The notes under the pieces are model-generated. The model had not been told where the DNA came from and searched no databases. It saw only the letters and a program-made list of their open reading frames with translations. Of a stretch of DNA of 55,314 nucleotides, positions 1 to 9,263 are shown piece after piece (position 1 is the stretch's first letter; the number at the start of each line of letters is the position of its first letter). The translations under genes and the position numbers were made by a program. The stretch comes from Pseudomonadota bacterium (GTDB taxonomy: Bacteria; Myxococcota_A; Bradymonadia; UBA4248). The stretch covers positions 1 through 55,314 of the forward strand of contig JAFUEE010000185.1 of NCBI GenBank assembly GCA_017464085.1, given 5' to 3'.

Positions 1-92
1 GAAGTAGGAACGTGACACGTGAGTCTGTTGCTGAATTTCGAAGCGTGATTTGCCTCTGATGTCCTCCATGTCGGGGGTGGGGGGAGCGGTTT

Positions 93-170
93 GGGTGGGG
101 GAAACCCTTTCTTTTGTGCCAAAAGAAAGGGTTTTCCCCCACACCCCCTTCCCAAAGAAAGGCAATATTT
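93..170 (+). repeat. Dispersed palindromic repeat, copy 1
   Basis: Arms at 93-116 and 121-145 pair as an imperfect hairpin: GGGTGGGGGAAACCC then TTTCTTTTG, the spacer TGCC, then AAAAGAAAGGG and TTTTCCCCCACACC. A conserved tail with AAAGAAAGGCAATATTT follows at 154-170. The same arrangement recurs in inverted orientation at 39721-39800, and a degraded part is seen near 18310-18350. Both full copies lie outside genes. Function is unknown. Confidence 0.7.
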
Positions 171-333
171 GAGGGGGGATTTTGGTTTGGTTTGGTTTGG
201 TTTGGTGTGTTGGTGTGGTTTGGAGGGGGAACACGTTCTTATGTTTATCGCAAATGTCAGGATAATCCCAGAACTTGTTGGATAAAGGATTATCCATTGT
301 GAGCGCTTTGGATAAAAGACACTCCAGAGGGAC

Positions 334-361
334 AAAAAAAGGCAGCCGGGAGGCTGCCTTT
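334..361 (-). terminator. Rho-independent terminator of the MlaC-like gene
   Basis: The arms AAAGGCAGCC (338-347) and GGCTGCCTTT (352-361) are perfectly complementary around a 4-nt loop. On the minus strand the stem is followed by a run of seven T. It lies 20 bases after the stop of the minus-strand gene at 381-1031. Confidence 0.9.
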
Positions 362-380
362 GGAAAGCGGTTGGTGTGGG

Positions 381-1031
381 TTATTTTTTGAGCTTTTCGA
401 TTTCGGCGCGCATGTCTTTCATGAGGCCGTCAATGCCTTTCTGATCGAGTTTTTTGGTATATTTCTTCTGATATGTCTGCGCGAGGCTTGATCCGTCGAC
501 GAGGACGTCTTTGATCTGCCAAGTGTCCTGAGCCGCCTGCATGACGAACTCGAGTTCTGTCTCGACATCTTTTTGCCTTGTGAAACAGGAGACCGTGGCA
601 GAGGATTTTGTCTTGATGACTCTGTCCCATTCGATGTTGTAGTTTTCCTTGAAGGATTTGTCGGAGAGTTTTTTGAGGTATGTGAGTTCGATGAGTTCTT
701 TGAAGAGCGCTTTGAATTCAGTCTGTTTGGCGTTGTCGATTTGGTTCCATTTGGCGCCGAGGGCGCGTTCTGCATAATCATCATAGTTGACGAGTGCGTT
801 GACGAGCGCGCGGATCTGATCGTTTCTTTCAGCAGAAGGCGTGGCCTTGTTGAGTGCGAGTGCCTTGGCGTATGCATCTTTTGCGAAGGTCATCGGCTCG
901 GGGAGCTTTGAAAAGTCAATCTCGGCGTTTGCGGGCGCGCTTGGCGCATCCTGGGCATAGAGCACGGCAGGGCAGGAGAGGCAGAGCATGAGGGGGACGA
1001 GAAGTCTGGACAACGGGTTGAGATATTTCAT
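381..1031 (-). CDS. MlaC/Ttg2D-family phospholipid-binding periplasmic protein
   Basis: The protein of 216 residues has a signal peptide (MKYLNPLSRLL, a hydrophobic core, then VLYAQDA) and a mature part typical of the MlaC/Ttg2D (toluene tolerance, PF05494) family. Family signs are the central YDDYAERALG-like segment, the following KTEFKALFKELIELTYLKKL helix, and the C-terminal DVLVDGSSLAQTY region. Members carry phospholipids between outer and inner membrane with an MCE-type ABC transporter. No mlaE/F/D genes lie beside it, so the partner transporter must be elsewhere. I chose the start at 1031 because GGAG stands 7 bases before that ATG and the signal peptide begins there; an upstream ATG at 1079 adds 16 residues that would spoil it. 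A strong terminator follows. Confidence 0.88.
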   Translation of the reverse strand: MKYLNPLSRLLVPLMLCLSCPAVLYAQDAPSAPANAEIDFSKLPEPMTFAKDAYAKALALNKATPSAERNDQIRALVNALVNYDDYAERALGAKWNQIDNAKQTEFKALFKELIELTYLKKLSDKSFKENYNIEWDRVIKTKSSATVSCFTRQKDVETELEFVMQAAQDTWQIKDVLVDGSSLAQTYQKKYTKKLDQKGIDGLMKDMRAEIEKLKK

Positions 1032-1099
1032 GGTATTTTCTCCGGCATTGGCGAGATTCGGTGGATTTTCGAGCGCCATTCGGCGTCATGAGTATGAGA

Positions 1100-1471
1100 T
1101 CAAGCAAGTAGTATGCCATGCCGAGGGGGTAGCGTCGTATTTTGGGAGAGGCCGAGGGCGGTCATGTCCGCCCCGGTCTCTCCCGAAATAGACGCGCAGG
1201 GGGCGGCTTCCCCCTGCCAGGAAAAAATCATGTAATGTAAGGTTGTGTATATATTGTGTATCGCGTGTGAATGGGGAAATATTTTTTTATAATGGGGTGT
1301 ATGGAAATTAATTTTCAAAACATATCAGGTGAGATGGTTTTGAGAGCGTTGAGAGGGAAAAAAAGTCATATCCTCTAAAAAAACCGTGTATTTTCAAAGC
1401 AAAGTGTGAGATTAAAAGAATAGTGTCGTTATCAGGCTTTTGAGATTTCAGGGACGATTTCGGGAGATGCC
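1100..1471. other. Divergent intergenic region with hairpins upstream of pilM
   Basis: This region separates the minus-strand MlaC-like gene from pilM. It holds a long imperfect hairpin (about 1139-1188, arms GGGAGAGGCCGAGGGCGG and CCGCCCCGGTCTCTCCC) and a second, GCAGGGGG/CCCCCTGC (1197-1218). A TATAAT hexamer at 1288-1293 could be the -10 box of a pilM promoter, but the hexamer 17 bases upstream (GTGTGA) is a poor -35. No gene is seen. Confidence 0.45.
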
Positions 1472-2527
1472 ATGGCGAAGGGCAAATTGTTATTAGGGCT
1501 TGATATTGGGTCGAGCAGCGTGAAGATGTGCCTTTTAAAGGACGTTCGCAACACGTATGAGATCGACTTGATTGATCGTGAGGAGATACCGTCGGACGCG
1601 ATTGTGGAGGGATCGATACTGGATCGTTCGAGTGTATCCCGGAAGATTCGCGCGATGCTTGCCCGCAACAAGGTCCGTCAGAAGCAGTGTGCGATTGCGA
1701 TATCGGGCTACAGTGTGATTGTGAAGCGGCTCCGGTTGGCGAACATGTCCGACGAGGAGCTTGCGATGAGCATCAAGTGGGAGGTCGAGCAGCACATTCC
1801 CTATGATTCGAATGAAGTTGTCTATGACACGGTTGTTCTTGGGCGCAGTCCGCAGCAGAATTCGATGGATATTCTGCTTGTCGCGAGCAAGCGCGATGCG
1901 GTGAACGACTATATTTCAGTGGCGAAAGATGCCGGTCTTGATGTGAAGATTGTGGATGTGGCGAGTTTTGCGCTGCAGAATATGGTGGAGACCGTATATG
2001 GGGAGGCTGGCATAGGGGATTGCACGGGGGTGATCAATATCGGCGCGTCGGTGACCTCTATGACGATGATGACGGATGGAGTGACGGCATTTACGCGCGA
2101 CATCACGATCGGGGGCAACCAGATAACGGAGGAGATTCAGAAGAAGCTCGGGATCACGCGTGAGGAAGCCGAGAATTTCAAGACGGGGAATGTGCTTGAA
2201 GGCGGCGCGATGATACCGCGTGAGGTCGAGGATATCACGTGTCAGGTGAGTGAGATGATCGCGAATGAGATCAAGCGGTCGATATCATTCTTTTACGAGA
2301 CGACGGGGCGCGAGTCGATCGATCGCCTGCTCGTGTGCGGCGGTGTGGTCAAGAATGCATCCACGCTCAGGATACTCGAGGAAACGCTTGGGGAGAACAT
2401 CGTGCTTGCGAATCCGTTTATGAATCTCTCTTACAACACGAGGCTCTATTCTCCGGAATCGCTTGAGAGTCTCGCTTTGGAATCGGCTGTCGCGCTTGGT
2501 CTTGCGCTGCGCAGAAATGTGGAATGA
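1472..2527 (+). CDS. pilM: Type IV pilus inner-membrane assembly protein PilM
   Basis: The protein has 351 residues, the usual PilM length. It is the cytoplasmic actin-like (FtsA-fold) ATPase that binds the N-terminal tail of PilN and anchors the PilMNOP alignment complex. The phosphate-1 loop LGLDIGSSSVK sits near residues 8-18, phosphate-2 (INIGASVTSM) near 189-198, and the adenosine motif LLVCGGVVKNA near 287-297. The start is set by GGGAG just upstream. It heads the operon pilM-N-O-P-Q, with pilN 22 bases downstream. Confidence 0.97.
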   Translation: MAKGKLLLGLDIGSSSVKMCLLKDVRNTYEIDLIDREEIPSDAIVEGSILDRSSVSRKIRAMLARNKVRQKQCAIAISGYSVIVKRLRLANMSDEELAMSIKWEVEQHIPYDSNEVVYDTVVLGRSPQQNSMDILLVASKRDAVNDYISVAKDAGLDVKIVDVASFALQNMVETVYGEAGIGDCTGVINIGASVTSMTMMTDGVTAFTRDITIGGNQITEEIQKKLGITREEAENFKTGNVLEGGAMIPREVEDITCQVSEMIANEIKRSISFFYETTGRESIDRLLVCGGVVKNASTLRILEETLGENIVLANPFMNLSYNTRLYSPESLESLALESAVALGLALRRNVE

Positions 2528-2549
2528 TGCTGGATAAGGATATCAGGTA

Positions 2550-3269
2550 ATGATCATAAGAATCAATCTTCACCCGGCCAAAAAGCCGAAGGTGAAAACA
2601 AATCCCGGCGTGTATGTCGTTCTTGCCGGCGTTGTGGTTATGGTGATCATCATTGCCGGTTTTTTGCTTCAGGCAGGGGAGATCAATTCAGAGACCAAGC
2701 GGTTCAAAAGCCGCAATGCGGAAGTTCAGAATCAGATTACCGAGGTGCAGGGGCGTATTCAGGATGTCGGCGTGATGCAGGGCAAGATCAAGGAGCTCAA
2801 CGAGCGTCAGATTATTCTTGCGCGTCTCGCGAGCATCCGCCAGGGGCCTCAGTATGTCCTCAATGAGTTTGGGCGGATATTGTCCAATCCGAAGGATGTT
2901 CTTGCGCGCAAGGAGGCTGTCGAGCTCGAGTGGACGCTTGCATGGGATCCGGACTCGATTTTTCTGAAGACGTTCAAGGAAAGCGATGGGGGCATGATTG
3001 AAGTGACGGGTACCGCGCGGAATATGGACGACATCTATGAATTCTGGACCCGTATGAAGACGAGCCCTATCCTTCGCAACATCAAGTTCGTGGAGAGCAA
3101 GGACAGCAGGGAAGCATCTGCAGACACGGCGCAGTCGTTCCAGTTCACGGCGAATGCCAACTTCAACTATCAGACAAAAGAGGGGCTTGCCCTGGTCGAT
3201 TCCTTGACGCAGACGAATGACGTTGCGAGCGAGGAAAGCAAGGCGCCTGATGAAACTGGCGTGAAATAG
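2550..3269 (+). CDS. pilN: Type IV pilus assembly protein PilN
   Basis: This 239-residue bitopic membrane protein begins with MIIRINLHPAKKPK, the local version of the INLLP motif that docks PilN into PilM. One membrane segment follows (about residues 22-42), then a periplasmic coiled coil (about 45-90) and an alpha/beta domain. It pairs with PilO to form the periplasmic ring that links PilM to PilP and PilQ. Order and spacing within the operon are canonical. The C-terminal 40 residues are acidic and probably disordered. Confidence 0.95.
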   Translation: MIIRINLHPAKKPKVKTNPGVYVVLAGVVVMVIIIAGFLLQAGEINSETKRFKSRNAEVQNQITEVQGRIQDVGVMQGKIKELNERQIILARLASIRQGPQYVLNEFGRILSNPKDVLARKEAVELEWTLAWDPDSIFLKTFKESDGGMIEVTGTARNMDDIYEFWTRMKTSPILRNIKFVESKDSREASADTAQSFQFTANANFNYQTKEGLALVDSLTQTNDVASEESKAPDETGVK

Positions 3270-3279
3270 GGGGGGACGG

Positions 3280-3930
3280 ATGGCAAAAGAACTGCAGAAA
3301 CTGAATGTGCAGAATATTCCGTTCGGCGGATATGTATTTATCGGGGTTCTGATGATCGTCGGCGCGATCGCTGTCGGCTATCTGGGCATTTATGAGCCGT
3401 CGCAGGAAGACCTGGTGCGCGCGGAGCAGGCGTTGCATAACAGCGAGCAGACGCTGGAGGATCTCGAGTATAAAGAGGCTGAGTGCAACCTGTATTCTAA
3501 AGAGAAAGACCGGCTGGAGAAGCGCCTTCGGGATCTGAGCGCGAAGCTCCCGAACACGGATGAAGATCTGAACCTTTTCTTCAAGAGTGTGGATACGCGC
3601 GCGCGGTCTTCGCGCGTGTCTCGCTGGATCTTGTTCAAGCCGGACGGGCGTGTGCCTAAGGGGGAGGTGGACGCGATTCAGATCAGGATGGAGTTTGTGG
3701 CGACGTATGAGGCCGCGCTGATGTTTTTCTGGGAGCTGACAAGCATGGGCGATGGTGTCAAAATCAACAACCGAGAGCCCTTGATCAACATCCGCGATGT
3801 GTCGATACAGCGCGAGAACAGTTCGGGTAAGGAAAGTTTGACGACGCTTGTGAAGGTGAGTTGCATCGCGGAGACGTATCTCTATACAGGTCGTGCGGTC
3901 GATGAGAACGCCCAGGCTCAAAACCGGTAG
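3280..3930 (+). CDS. pilO: Type IV pilus assembly protein PilO
   Basis: The protein has 216 residues, with a single transmembrane segment near residues 17-38 (FGGYVFIGVLMIVGAIAVGY), a periplasmic coiled coil (about 45-100), and a C-terminal ferredoxin-like domain, as in PilO. It forms a heterodimer with PilN. The gene starts 10 bases after pilN behind a G-rich ribosome binding site and is followed by pilP 22 bases later. The identification rests on topology and on its fixed place between pilN and pilP. Confidence 0.94.
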   Translation: MAKELQKLNVQNIPFGGYVFIGVLMIVGAIAVGYLGIYEPSQEDLVRAEQALHNSEQTLEDLEYKEAECNLYSKEKDRLEKRLRDLSAKLPNTDEDLNLFFKSVDTRARSSRVSRWILFKPDGRVPKGEVDAIQIRMEFVATYEAALMFFWELTSMGDGVKINNREPLINIRDVSIQRENSSGKESLTTLVKVSCIAETYLYTGRAVDENAQAQNR

Positions 3931-3952
3931 TGCTTGTTCAGAGGATTAAGGC

Positions 3953-4528
3953 ATGAGAAAATTAGCGACCATTCTTTTTGGGCTTTGTGTCTGTTTTTCT
4001 GTCAGCACATTCTTGGGGTGTTCGTTTGAGGACAACATCAGTGTTCGGCGTGTCAAGAAGACGAGCGATCTCAAGGTGAAGCAGAGCGAATTCGACAGGG
4101 AGGCGCTCGAGATGACGGAGGACAACTGGCGTCCGGTGCAGGCGCCCGAGCAGATCCTTCAGTCCCGGAACCCGTTCCGAGGTTTTTCGGATATTCTCGT
4201 CGCGGACGCGATCATGCGCCAGCAGATTCAGGAGGAGCATTCGGATGCACAGCTTCCAGAACAGCTTTATCCGACGCGGGATTATCGCGTGATCGGGGTG
4301 ATCACGGGGACTGCTGACCCAAAGGTATATATCGTGGATCCAGCCGGCAACCGTTTTATCCTGAGGCGCGGTTCTCTGATCGGAAACAGCAATGGCAGCA
4401 TCTCGAGCATCAGAAGGGATGGCATTGAAGTGTATGAGCGCGTCGCAGACAAAGGGCAGTATATTGAGCTTCCGCTTTATGAGGAAGCTCCGTCGGATAA
4501 AAAAAGCATACAGCTTAGCTTGCAATAA
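3953..4528 (+). CDS. pilP: Type IV pilus lipoprotein PilP
   Basis: The protein of 191 residues starts with a lipoprotein signal peptide ending in the lipobox FLGC (cysteine near residue 23). A flexible linker follows, then the PilP beta-sandwich with YRVIGVITGTADPKVYIVD and the FILRRGSLIGN segment near residues 110-150. PilP links the inner-membrane PilMNO complex to the PilQ secretin. It lies directly upstream of pilQ. Confidence 0.94.
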   Translation: MRKLATILFGLCVCFSVSTFLGCSFEDNISVRRVKKTSDLKVKQSEFDREALEMTEDNWRPVQAPEQILQSRNPFRGFSDILVADAIMRQQIQEEHSDAQLPEQLYPTRDYRVIGVITGTADPKVYIVDPAGNRFILRRGSLIGNSNGSISSIRRDGIEVYERVADKGQYIELPLYEEAPSDKKSIQLSLQ

Positions 4529-4579
4529 ACAGAAAGCTTTTAGGAAATAGCGCAGCCTGCAGTGATTAAGGAGTGATCA

Positions 4580-7500
4580 ATGAAACAAGGTTCGAAAGCG
4601 GCAAGACGCTTGGCTGTGATGAGCGCGGCATTTTGTATCTGCAGCACAGCAGCCTGGGATTCTTCCCAGAGCCACAGCGATAATAGTATAACAAGTCTGA
4701 ATTACTCGCAGGAGAGCACGAAGACGCTTGTTGAAATCGGAGTTGAAGCGGATCCGACATTTTCAGTCTATACGTTGAAAAATCCGGAGCGTGTGGTTGT
4801 AGAAATCTTGGATTGCGCATCAAGCGTCAGGCAGTCGCCTATACAGGTGCGCAACGGCGTGATTGATACGGCGGCTGTGAGCGTGACGCATGCAAACAAT
4901 TACAGCACCTGTCGCGTCATACTCGGGCTTGAGCAGGCTGCGGCCTATTCTGTTGATTCGACGAAAGATCGCATCATCGTGTCAGTGGATGGTGTTCCTC
5001 AGATGAATGGTCGCGAGTATGCCGAGGCGTATGAGACGATGAAGCAGTCTCAGGAAGCGGCGCTTGCATCTGCGCGTTCGATGGTTGAGCGTGAGCAGGC
5101 GGAAACGGCTCGTGCCCGTGCGGAAGCGGAAGCGGCGCGTGCGGAAGCGGCGCAGGCTTATGACCGTGAACAGGCGGCGCTTGCGCAGCTTGAGAAGGCA
5201 TATCGGGAAGCGGAGTCGCGCGTGCTCGCGATGGAGGCGCTTGACAGCGCTCAGGCGGAACTCGCAAAAGCCAAAAAAGACATGGCGGCGCTGGAGCTTG
5301 CCAGGAATGAGGCGCTTGAACGCGCGCAGACAGCAAATGCTCGCCTGGCACAGATTGAAACGGCGCGCGTGAATGCCGACAGCAGTGCTGCGCATGCGCA
5401 TGCGGAGCTCGAAGCGGCGCGTGCGCAGGCAGATGCGCTCGAAGCCGAGCATGCTCGGCAGATGGCGCGCATGGGCGCGGAACTTGAGGCAGCGAATGCG
5501 AAAGTCGCTTCGCTGGAATCGGCGCGCGCGGCTGCGGATCGCAATGCGGCGACAACCGGCAGCGAGCTTGAAGCTGCGCGTTCCCGCATGTCAGAGCTTG
5601 AATCGGCGCGAGCGCAGGCAGAAGCGCTCCAGGCAGAGCATACGCGTCAGATGGCGCGCATGGGCGCGGAACTTGAGGCAGCGAACGCGAAAGTCGCCTC
5701 GCTCGAATCGGCGCGTGCCGTGGAGTCTCAGAAAACCAATAGTGAGCTTTCTTCCGCACGCGCACGCCTTGCGGAACTTGAGGCCGCTCGTGCTGAAGCT
5801 TCCCAGGCAAACGCGGAACTTCAGAATATGCGCGCCCGGGTGTCCGAGCTTGAAGCAGGGCGCGTCAGGGATGCCGCGCGTGCGAGCGCTGAACTGAGTG
5901 CAGCAAAACAGCGCGTCTCAGAATTGGAAGCGATGCGTTCAACGGAAATCGCACGGATATCCTCTGAACTGGATGATGCAAATGCGCGCGTTGCGGCGCT
6001 GGAGAATGCGCGCAGCCAGGATGTTGCCAGAAAAACGGCGGAATTGGCGCAGGCTCAGGGACGTGTGGCTGAACTGGAGGCCGAGCGCGCGAAAGCGCGG
6101 ACGGAGGCAGAAAATTACGCTCGGACGCAGTCTGAACTGGCAGCTCGGAACGCTGAGCTCTCTGAGCAGGTCGCGCGTCGAGATGCTCAGGCAGCCGAAA
6201 ATGAAAAGCAGCGCTCCATGCTGGCGGCGGAAAATGCCGAACTTCTCAAGCGGATTGCCAGTCAGGAAGCCGAGATGGCACGTCTGAATAAAGAAGTATC
6301 CGCAGGCGGGGCGGCAAGACGCAAGGTCAAACAGCTTGAGGCGCAGCAGCAGAGCCTGACGGCCGCCCAGGAAGCGCAGCTCGCGGAACTGAAGGCACAG
6401 GCGCGCCAGGGCAGGCATGCGCTGGAACAGCTGCATGACATTCAGAGTGAAAATGCATCGCTTCGGGCACAGCTGGAGCGTTCTCAGGCGCAGCTTGCTG
6501 CAACGACTGCCGGGCGCTCTGATCAGCCGGCTGTGGCTTCCGTGGCGACGACAGAGGCGCGCAAGGATATGCCTGTGATCGCCTCGGTAGCGACGACGGC
6601 GCCGATTGACGATACCATTGGCATGCAGCAGGCTCAGAATTTTGGAGCCGCACCGAAGGCGCCCATCGATGACCATGCTGCCGCTGCGGCCAGCGTGCGG
6701 GATATCCGCTTCAGAAACCGCCCCGATGGGGACGGGATGGAAGTCGTGCTGAAGCTTTCCGCACCGGTGGACAAGGTGGAGAATGTGGATGGCGGTTCTC
6801 AGAAGAGCATCCTGCGCATTGCAGGCGCTGTCCTGCCCGATGATTTCAATAAGAAATATGACACGTCCGCATTCAATCAGGGGGTCCGTTTTGTCGATTC
6901 CACGCAGGCAAAGGGCGGAATCGAGCTGATCGCGCAATCGACGGCAAAGACGGTCGATACGATTGAGCAGGACGGGGATACGATTACGTGGAGTATCCGT
7001 CCGCTCCGAGAGACAGGGACGGCTTATCGGGCGATGTATGATCGCCGCCGTTCGGCGCATCTTTCGAGCGCGGAGCCGGCTCCGGCGGCCTTGCCGGTGT
7101 CTCAGACATCTTATGGTGCTGCGGCAAACCTCAAGGACACGCCGCTCGCGAAGCGCAAGATCACGCTCGATATCCATGATGCGGACATAAACGATCTTCT
7201 TCGCCTGCTCTCGGATGAAATCAACACGAGCATCGTCGTGAGCCCGGATGTCAGCGGCAATATCACGCTCTCGCTCAAGAGCGTCCCGCTCGATCAGGCG
7301 CTCGATATCATCATGCGCATGCATGACCTCGGGATGCGCTATGAGGGCAATGTGATCTGGATCGCCAAGGCAGAGGCGTTCCGCGCGGAAGAAGAGCGCG
7401 CCGCGCAGGCGGCTGAAGTCCGCGAGCGCCTGGAGCCGCTTGAGGTTCGCCTCATTCCCGTAAACTATGCGCTTGCCGACGATCTCAAGACGAATGTCCA

Positions 7501-8476
7501 GTCCTTGATGAGCAGCCGTGGCTCGATCAATATCGATCAGCGCACGAACACGCTCATCCTGAAAGATGTGGCCGCCAACCTGGATGCTGCCGAGATACTT
7601 GTCAGCAATCTCGACACGCAGACGCCGCAGATCCTGATTGAAGCCAGAATCGTCGAAACACAGGCCAATTTCACCAAGGAAATCGGTATCCAGTGGGGCG
7701 GTGACGGCGTCGCGAGCGCTGCGACAGGCAACGCGACGGGCATTGTCTTTCCTTCGACGATCGGTATCGCCGGCGGCTCCACGAGCGACAACAATATGGG
7801 CACGTCGAAGACTCCGAATTTCGCGGTCAACCTTCCCGCATCTGTCGGTACGGGTACCGGTGGCGCGCTCGGTGTGACGCTCGGTTCCCTGGGCGGCACC
7901 ATAAACCTCAATCTCCGGCTCAGCTCGCTTGAGGAAAAAGGCTTCCTAAAGATTGTCTCTGCGCCGCGAATCATGACGCTCGACAACATTCAGGCCAGCA
8001 TTGAGTCTGGCACGAGCATCCCGATCAGCGTCGTCAGTGCCGCAGGTGCGCAGACCGTCTTCGTCGATGCGAAATTGAACCTTCAGGTCACGCCGCATGT
8101 CACGCGCGACGGCAATGTCTATCTCAAGATCAATATCTCGAAGAATGAGCCGGACTTTGGTAATACGGGCGCCAGCGGCGATCCCTCGATCATCCGCAAG
8201 GAAGCGCGCACGGAGCTCCTGATTCCGGATGGCGACACGACAGTCATCGGCGGCATCTATTCGCGGAACACGTCGCAGTCCATGAGCAGCATCCCGTTCT
8301 GGGGTTCGATCCCCATCCTGGGCTATCTCTTCAGGAATCAGTCCGAAACGGACAACCGCAGCGAGCTTCTCATCTTTATCACGCCGAGGATCATCAACCG
8401 CGATGCATCGATCTCGGCCTCCGGCCATGGTTCGTTTATCCCGCCGGTAGAACGCACGGAAGAAAAAGAGAAATAA
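4580..8476 (+). CDS. pilQ: Type IV pilus secretin PilQ with a very long coiled-coil insertion
   Basis: This is the outer-membrane secretin channel for the pilus, 1298 residues, several hundred longer than usual PilQ proteins. In order it has a signal peptide, a first AMIN domain (about residues 38-137), an Ala/Glu/Arg-rich coiled coil (about 142-640), a second AMIN-like domain (about 702-812), an STN domain (about 858-931), a secretin N0/N1 domain (about 950-1027) and the secretin barrel (about 1027-1282), ending with the typical PFWGSIPILGYLFR and ELLIFITPRII segments. The coiled coil contains a near-identical internal duplication (DNA 5459-5526 and 5649-5716). The start has a strong site, AAGGAGTGATCA, before the ATG. 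The insert probably spans periplasm or peptidoglycan, which is inference. Confidence 0.95.
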   Translation: MKQGSKAARRLAVMSAAFCICSTAAWDSSQSHSDNSITSLNYSQESTKTLVEIGVEADPTFSVYTLKNPERVVVEILDCASSVRQSPIQVRNGVIDTAAVSVTHANNYSTCRVILGLEQAAAYSVDSTKDRIIVSVDGVPQMNGREYAEAYETMKQSQEAALASARSMVEREQAETARARAEAEAARAEAAQAYDREQAALAQLEKAYREAESRVLAMEALDSAQAELAKAKKDMAALELARNEALERAQTANARLAQIETARVNADSSAAHAHAELEAARAQADALEAEHARQMARMGAELEAANAKVASLESARAAADRNAATTGSELEAARSRMSELESARAQAEALQAEHTRQMARMGAELEAANAKVASLESARAVESQKTNSELSSARARLAELEAARAEASQANAELQNMRARVSELEAGRVRDAARASAELSAAKQRVSELEAMRSTEIARISSELDDANARVAALENARSQDVARKTAELAQAQGRVAELEAERAKARTEAENYARTQSELAARNAELSEQVARRDAQAAENEKQRSMLAAENAELLKRIASQEAEMARLNKEVSAGGAARRKVKQLEAQQQSLTAAQEAQLAELKAQARQGRHALEQLHDIQSENASLRAQLERSQAQLAATTAGRSDQPAVASVATTEARKDMPVIASVATTAPIDDTIGMQQAQNFGAAPKAPIDDHAAAAASVRDIRFRNRPDGDGMEVVLKLSAPVDKVENVDGGSQKSILRIAGAVLPDDFNKKYDTSAFNQGVRFVDSTQAKGGIELIAQSTAKTVDTIEQDGDTITWSIRPLRETGTAYRAMYDRRRSAHLSSAEPAPAALPVSQTSYGAAANLKDTPLAKRKITLDIHDADINDLLRLLSDEINTSIVVSPDVSGNITLSLKSVPLDQALDIIMRMHDLGMRYEGNVIWIAKAEAFRAEEERAAQAAEVRERLEPLEVRLIPVNYALADDLKTNVQSLMSSRGSINIDQRTNTLILKDVAANLDAAEILVSNLDTQTPQILIEARIVETQANFTKEIGIQWGGDGVASAATGNATGIVFPSTIGIAGGSTSDNNMGTSKTPNFAVNLPASVGTGTGGALGVTLGSLGGTINLNLRLSSLEEKGFLKIVSAPRIMTLDNIQASIESGTSIPISVVSAAGAQTVFVDAKLNLQVTPHVTRDGNVYLKINISKNEPDFGNTGASGDPSIIRKEARTELLIPDGDTTVIGGIYSRNTSQSMSSIPFWGSIPILGYLFRNQSETDNRSELLIFITPRIINRDASISASGHGSFIPPVERTEEKEK

Positions 8477-8490
8477 GGAGAAATATATAT

Positions 8491-9201
8491 ATGAAAAAGA
8501 TCATCTTCTGCCTGATTTCGCTCGGATTTGCCGGCCTGCTGCTGTCGGGGTGTGTGAATGACAACCAGTACATCGTCCTCAAGGGGCTGGTGCCTGGGCC
8601 TCTGAGCGAATGCGATGCGACAAATGAAAGCCAGACCTATCTGTATGCCGTGGGGCCTTGCGCCTGGAAGAAGGAAGCTGAGATGCTTTTGAGTGCGCAG
8701 GTGATGAATTTCGTGACCGGGGAAGTGCCTTGGTCCTCCTCCGGCGGCGGCTCCGGCACGACGTTCGAAGGGGAGCTGGTCAATCCGGGCACGATCTATC
8801 TGGACAATATCACGATCGAATGCAAAAGCGTGGATGGGGAGCCGTCTGCATGTGATGGCTCTGAGCCGGTGAAGATAAGCTCCAATTTTCCGATCAAGGG
8901 AAGCGGCGGCGGCATTTGCATAAATTTTGACCTCAACTCTATCCTCGATCTCAGCCAGTGGACTGGGCAGCGGGTCATTTTTGATATCTATGGCAATTAT
9001 CACGATGCGAGCCGGATCTCGGGGACGACAAGCCATCTGGATTTCACGGTGGACCTTACGGGGGACGAAGGCAAGGAATGCGTGACCTTTGTCGATGAGA
9101 ATGCCGAGAAAGAGAAGGAGGAGGAGCCTGCTGTCGTGCCGGATGATCCGAACGCGGGCAAGGAGGAGGCTGACGAATCCGGTGGCGAAGACGGCATTTG
9201 A
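8491..9201 (+). CDS. Lipoprotein of unknown function, last gene of the pil operon
   Basis: The protein has 236 residues. The N-terminus is a clear lipoprotein signal with the lipobox LLSGC (cysteine at residue 21). The mature part is beta-rich, has several cysteines and no family I recognise; the tail after about residue 205 is acidic (Glu/Asp/Lys-rich). It begins 14 bases after pilQ with AAGGAG before the ATG, so it is almost certainly co-transcribed with the pilus genes. It might act as a pilotin or secretin-associated lipoprotein, but only its position suggests that. Confidence 0.75.
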   Translation: MKKIIFCLISLGFAGLLLSGCVNDNQYIVLKGLVPGPLSECDATNESQTYLYAVGPCAWKKEAEMLLSAQVMNFVTGEVPWSSSGGGSGTTFEGELVNPGTIYLDNITIECKSVDGEPSACDGSEPVKISSNFPIKGSGGGICINFDLNSILDLSQWTGQRVIFDIYGNYHDASRISGTTSHLDFTVDLTGDEGKECVTFVDENAEKEKEEEPAVVPDDPNAGKEEADESGGEDGI

Positions 9202-9263
9202 TTGCCCGGAAGGGCGTTGAGGCTGCCAAAAAGCCGGAGCGTATGCCGCATCATGGCATTCAG

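Larger units (their letters stand above)
1..380. other. Non-coding 5' region of the window
   Basis: No convincing gene is seen here. The stretch holds a large imperfect palindrome (93-145, listed separately), a run of about five TTTGG-type pentamers near 183-210, and the terminator of the minus-strand gene at 381. Short open frames at 91-302 run straight through the palindrome and the low-complexity G/T tract, so I do not regard them as genes. Confidence 0.6.

Noticed and set aside
5939-7324. Long minus-strand open frame (461 codons) opposite pilQ
   Set aside because: It mirrors the coiled-coil and AMIN codons of PilQ, gives an Arg/Ile/Leu-rich product without a domain, and has no ribosome binding site.
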